From positions 1 through 34,542 of the forward strand of contig CAZYAN010000043.1 of assembly GCA_964645585.1 (NCBI GenBank): a stretch of DNA of 34,542 nucleotides, written 5' to 3'. How positions within the stretch are numbered: the stretch's first letter is position 1; each line of letters starts with the position of its first letter. The notes below the pieces were generated by a model. The model did no database searches and was not told where the DNA came from. It saw only the letters and a list, made by a program, of their open reading frames with translations. Positions 31,616 through 34,542 of this stretch are shown in pieces. Origin of the DNA: DATGSL01 sp964645585 (lineage in GTDB: Bacteria > Verrucomicrobiota > Verrucomicrobiia > Opitutales > T3Sed10-336). Both the position numbers and the translations under genes were made by a program.

Positions 31616-32098
31616 TCACGTCATCGGCGGCAGCGAGCGCAGGTCGATTTCAAGAACGTTTCCCCGAATGCGGCTCACATACCGGTACATCGGCCGCGAC
31701 GGCGGTCCGGCAACGTTTCTCCCGTCCTCCGCGAAGATGCCGCCGTGACAGGGACAAAAATACCAGCCGCTTCCGGGATCCCAAGTCACCGGACATCCCA
31801 GGTCCGTGCAGCTGCGCGCGAAGACCACGATTTCCTCCTCGGTCGGACGCCAGACAAACACACCTTTCTCCCGGACCGAATGATTCGGCTCCTCCTCCGC
31901 TGCCGGCGGCACGACAACCGCTTTGGTGACCGTGGCCAGCGCAAATTCATCCAGGGTGCCGACCGGCACCCACACCGGCCCCGCCCGCTTGCGGATCGCA
32001 GGCGATAAAGCAAACAGCAAAACCGGAATCGCAACAATGGCAGCGATAACAGCGGCCCCTGCCTTCGAAAGTAACGCGAGAAAGCTCCTTCGGTTCAT
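31616..32098 (-). CDS. qcrA: Rieske iron-sulfur protein of the bc complex, atypical cluster motif
   Basis: 160 residues. A twin-arginine motif (NRRSFLALLSKAG) and one membrane helix (about 15-32) show Tat export with a membrane anchor. The Rieske fold is seen at about 80-150: SCTDLGCPVTWD and, after a short loop, FCPCHGGIF. The second motif has its cysteine and histidine ligands. The first reads C-T-D-L-G-C where the family has C-T-H-L-G-C, so the usual histidine ligand of the [2Fe-2S] cluster is Asp99. The rest (GPPSRPMYRY, a PGP-like loop) is normal. It is first in the respiratory operon, 91 bases before the cytochrome b gene. Confidence 0.93.
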   Translation of the reverse strand: MNRRSFLALLSKAGAAVIAAIVAIPVLLFALSPAIRKRAGPVWVPVGTLDEFALATVTKAVVVPPAAEEEPNHSVREKGVFVWRPTEEEIVVFARSCTDLGCPVTWDPGSGWYFCPCHGGIFAEDGRNVAGPPSRPMYRYVSRIRGNVLEIDLRSLPPMT

Positions 32099-32311
32099 GG
32101 ATCATCAGGCCCATCCCGAATCCTCGCCCGAGGTGTTTACCTTCCGCGAAACCGGGAACAAGCAACCGGCAATCCTACCCGCTCCAGCTCCGGCTGCCCA
32201 TCACGCTCCACCCGTTCCTCACGTCAGGCAAACTCCCACACCGCAAACCCGAAGTCCCGCCCGAAAGATTCGTGTACATTCGCGAAATTCACGGTCGAGA
32301 TTCTCCGAAAC

Positions 32312-32367
32312 ATTCCAATGCCCAATCCCAGATCTAAAATCTAAAATGTAAAATCTCAAATCCCTCA
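32312..32367. repeat. 7-base-period array, about eight units
   Basis: Units ATTCCAA, TGCCCAA, TCCCAGA, TCTAAAA, TCTAAAA, TGTAAAA, TCTCAAA, TCCCTCA. By eye, neighbouring units agree at 34 of 49 positions. The last base is A in all eight units and the first is T in seven. The array ends on the stop codon of the minus-strand gene at 32365, in a 265-base gap upstream of the Rieske gene. Nothing else is recognised in that gap. Confidence 0.6.
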
Positions 32368-33216
32368 GCTTTTCGCCCGCAGAAACCGAGGAAGAAAAAA
32401 CCAGCTCCGGTTTCGGCGTTCCTTCCGCCGCTGGGCGATCTTCTCCACCAATTGCCGGGTTTCTTTTTTCATTTGGCTCACCTCGCGCTTGTGATTCGCC
32501 TGCTCAAGGCGAGCGAACGCGGTCGGATTGGTCTCGCAGTGATAATAATAATGCTCCTTCCGCAGAAGAATTTCCATTCTCCGGTGTTCCCAGCGCGACG
32601 GTCCGCGCCAGCCAAGAACCCGAGCGCCTTTGTATATGCCATACCCGGCGCTTACAAACATGACCGGCAGCGCAAATTCCTGCCCCCAGCGCAGCGCCGC
32701 CTGAAGCGACGCCGGAAACAGCAGAATCAATCCAACCGCCGCTGCCGCCTGCCTCATTCGCAGCCAAAACTCCGCCCGCGCGAGCGCGCGGTCCTCCTCC
32801 CGCACACGGAACGGCACCTTGCTATAGACATCTTCGAGATAACTCGGTTCGAGCGCCTCCGCCGGCAGTTCATAGTCGGCAAAACTTCCCCAGCGACGAA
32901 CAATCGCGCTGTCCTCGAGGCGAACGTAACCCATCAAGCTCGAGTCATCGGAGTTGGGCGACAGCCGGATCGACCGCTTGCGCGTTGTATACGGCGATAT
33001 TTTGACTGGCACAGGAAATTTCTCCAGCCACTTCACCAGCTCCGCCTCCATCGCCTTGTTCACCGCGGGAAGATCCTTGGCGGCCGCCTCCGTGAAATAG
33101 AGGCTAACCAGGGCGATCGGTGAACGCGCGTCAGCCGGCTGGTAGGCAACCGAATAATGCTCACGTTCTTCCTCGATCAGATCGCGAAAGACCTGCTGAA
33201 TAGTCTCGCTGGCCAT
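32365..33216 (-). CDS. Unrecognised protein with a membrane hairpin and basic C-terminus
   Basis: 283 residues from ATG 33216 (MASETIQQVFRDLIEEE). A longer frame to 33315 adds 33 residues with no ribosome binding site. Residues 1-150 look soluble and contain a possible alpha/beta domain (SLYFTEAAAKDLPAVNKAME). Two membrane helices lie at about 157-175 and 182-200. The last 80 residues are basic and helical (a coiled-coil-like RKEHYYYHCETNPTAFARLE, then KKETRQLVEKIAQRRKERR). No enzyme motif or family is recognised. It is not obviously linked to the respiratory operon, 267 bases away. Its 3' end is the stop codon that closes the heptamer array. Confidence 0.75.
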   Translation of the reverse strand: MASETIQQVFRDLIEEEREHYSVAYQPADARSPIALVSLYFTEAAAKDLPAVNKAMEAELVKWLEKFPVPVKISPYTTRKRSIRLSPNSDDSSLMGYVRLEDSAIVRRWGSFADYELPAEALEPSYLEDVYSKVPFRVREEDRALARAEFWLRMRQAAAAVGLILLFPASLQAALRWGQEFALPVMFVSAGYGIYKGARVLGWRGPSRWEHRRMEILLRKEHYYYHCETNPTAFARLEQANHKREVSQMKKETRQLVEKIAQRRKERRNRSWFFLPRFLRAKS

Positions 33217-33363
33217 AATGCAATGGCCTAAAGCGACGCGCGCTGCTGTCAACGCCCCCGCGCCCCGCCCCCGCCTTTTAACGAGCCTTTGACAGGACCG
33301 GTAACCGGCAATCAATCAATCGTTCAGCGTCGTCGGAGAGGCTCTCCAAAGAACGCGATCCGC

Positions 33364-33419
33364 CCCGAAACCCGACAAATGATACATTGAAAATGGAAAC
33401 TAAAACTCAAAAAAACAGA
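33364..33419. repeat. Degenerate 7-base-period tract, about eight units
   Basis: Units CCCGAAA, CCCGACA, AATGATA, CATTGAA, AATGGAA, ACTAAAA, CTCAAAA, AAACAGA. The last base is A in all eight. By eye, neighbouring units agree at 27 of 49 positions, but the tract is A-rich, which raises chance agreement. It ends 11 bases before the stop codon of the recombinase gene at 33430. The rest of the 213-base gap is unremarkable. Confidence 0.4.
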
Positions 33420-33429
33420 ATCGTTCCCA

Positions 33430-34371
33430 TCACACCGCGCCGCTGTTTCTCGGATGAAACCGATCGTGCTCCTCCAATAGCCGGCTTCCTTCAACGGCCG
33501 TATAAATCTGCGTGGTCGCGATGTCCGCGTGACCAAGCAGTTCCTGGATCACACGCAAGTCCGCCCCGCCGGCCAGCAAATGCGTGGCGAACGCGTGCCG
33601 AAGCAGGTGCGGTTTCACCGGACGTTCAATTCCCGCCGCCTTCGCATGCTCTTTAATCAGGTGCCAAACGGTTTTGCGCGAAATCGCCGTTCCGCGCGCG
33701 GAAAGGAAAACTTCACTTCCCGTTTTCACCTTCACGAGCTTCGGTCGTCCCGCCTCCAAATACTTGGCCACCGCCTCCGCCGCTTTGCTGCCGACCGGCG
33801 TCACACGCTCCCGGGAACCTTTCCCGTAAACCCGCAGATACCCGCGCTCCAAATCGATCTGCTGCAGGGTCAGACCGCACAACTCCGACACTCGCAAACC
33901 ACTCGAATAGAACAATTCGAGAAACGCCCGGTCCCGCAGACCCTGAGGTGTGCGCGGATCGGGCGCGCGCAGCAGGCGTTCCACTTCTTCAATCGTCAGC
34001 GTCCCTGGCAGATTCCGCACAAGCTTGGGCGCCGACACCAGCTCCGTAAAATCATCCTCGCGAATCCGCTCCCGCACGAGAAACCGGGCGAACACCCGCA
34101 GCGCCGTCAACTTCCTCACGAGGCTGCTCGTCCGGTAATCCTTTTCGCTCAGTGAATAAATCCAACCCGTCACATCGCTCCCGTCGACCTCCCGCCAGCC
34201 AGAAACCCGCATTCCGTGCAAATATCTGGCGCATTGTGCCAGATCGCTTTGGTAGCTCTCAGACGTATTCCGCGCCAGCCCCTTCTCCAGCTCGATCCAA
34301 GCCAGAAACGCGTCAATTTCGCCCGCAAACCTCTCCGGAATGTCTTCCGCACCCACCGTTTCGCTCGTCAT
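33430..34371 (-). CDS. xerD: XerD-type tyrosine recombinase
   Basis: 313 residues, standard length. ATG 34371 has GGAGG 3 bases upstream, a tight spacing; a frame from 34413 is possible but unsupported. These enzymes resolve chromosome dimers at dif with FtsK. The N-terminal SAM-like DNA-binding domain is at about 15-105 (FLAWIELEKGLARNTSESYQ). The catalytic domain has the full set: Arg in SGLRVSEL, Lys in YGKGSRER, HLLRHAFATH (His-x-x-Arg), His in LLGHADI and the nucleophile Tyr in TQIYTAVEG. HAFATH and QIYT resemble XerD more than XerC. No dif site or mobile element borders are seen, so it is probably the housekeeping enzyme. Upstream, a heptamer repeat begins at 34511 and continues beyond the window. 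Confidence 0.93.
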   Translation of the reverse strand: MTSETVGAEDIPERFAGEIDAFLAWIELEKGLARNTSESYQSDLAQCARYLHGMRVSGWREVDGSDVTGWIYSLSEKDYRTSSLVRKLTALRVFARFLVRERIREDDFTELVSAPKLVRNLPGTLTIEEVERLLRAPDPRTPQGLRDRAFLELFYSSGLRVSELCGLTLQQIDLERGYLRVYGKGSRERVTPVGSKAAEAVAKYLEAGRPKLVKVKTGSEVFLSARGTAISRKTVWHLIKEHAKAAGIERPVKPHLLRHAFATHLLAGGADLRVIQELLGHADIATTQIYTAVEGSRLLEEHDRFHPRNSGAV

Positions 34372-34510
34372 CACCCTCCACCATGAACGGTCGGGCCGAC
34401 TTCGTCCCGCCAATTCTCATCCAGATCCCTCCGCGCCGGTGCCCGGAGCCGCCCGGCAAAATCGAAACTTGACAATCTTCTCACCCTCAATCGCCCCAAA
34501 ATGAAAATAG

Positions 34511-34542
34511 CAGCCTCCAGCCTCCAGCCTCCAGCCTCCAGC
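34511..34542. repeat. Perfect 7-base tandem repeat at window edge
   Basis: CAGCCTC four times plus CAGC, 32 bases with no mismatch, running off the end of the window. It lies about 140 bases upstream of the recombinase start. On the minus strand it reads GAGGCTG. Perfect short tandem repeats like this can change length by slippage. How long it is and what lies beyond cannot be seen. Confidence 0.9.

Overview
The window is about 34.5 kb of bacterial chromosome with roughly 30 genes, packed densely except for one poorly coding patch at about 5.4-8.3 kb. Gene content points to the PVC superphylum and most likely Verrucomicrobiota (Opitutae-like). The signs are a PEP-CTERM protein, exported Gfo/Idh/MocA oxidoreductases, a DUF5040-type secreted protein, many Sec/Tat-exported proteins, few strong Shine-Dalgarno sites and GC-rich genes. 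This placement is inferred from gene families, not from a marker gene.

Layout. 1-3.3 kb: a minus-strand pair (exported TPR protein, cut by the window edge, and an exported Glu/Pro-rich protein) diverges from a large unrecognised membrane protein. 3.5-6.6 kb: an exported alpha/beta hydrolase, a PEP-CTERM protein, a deleted duplicate of the next gene, and a DUF5040-type exported protein. 6.6-8.3 kb: a dispersed repeat copy, a frameshifted CD225/dispanin remnant and a low-GC orphan PD-(D/E)xK nuclease-like gene, together a small accessory islet. 8.3-15.1 kb: two translationally coupled exported oxidoreductases, rsmE, an exported peptidoglycan amidase, and a purple-acid-phosphatase-like enzyme followed by a DoxX-like membrane protein. 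15.1-21.9 kb: kamA, carA, aroC, a degenerate CobW-like P-loop protein and ppk1. 22.0-24.1 kb: a three-gene operon joined by ATGA overlaps (glyoxalase I, an HTH-metallo-beta-lactamase fusion, a beta-hydroxyacid dehydrogenase), which looks like a methylglyoxal/2-oxoaldehyde detoxification unit. 24.7-25.6 kb: aroQ overlapping a NusG-family gene. 25.7-32.1 kb: a minus-strand respiratory operon encoding Rieske protein, cytochrome b-c, CoxB-cytochrome c, a CoxA-CoxC fusion, a small membrane protein and a cytochrome c. It should take electrons from quinol to oxygen with all c-type hemes carried as fused or adjacent domains. 32.4-34.4 kb: an unrecognised membrane protein and a XerD-type recombinase.

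The most unusual pattern lies between genes. Several unrelated-looking AT-, AC- or GC-rich intergenic tracts share a strict 7-base period (17551-17752 in two opposite-facing arms, 32312-32367, 33364-33419, 34511-34542, and a short case at 11806-11819). Two of them touch a stop codon. Other points worth testing are the Rieske protein whose first cluster motif reads C-T-D-L-G-C instead of C-T-H-L-G-C, the HTH-hydrolase fusion, the altered substrate loop in the beta-hydroxyacid dehydrogenase, and a possible leaderless promoter for the glyoxalase operon. I saw no tRNA, rRNA, CRISPR array, intact insertion sequence or prophage.
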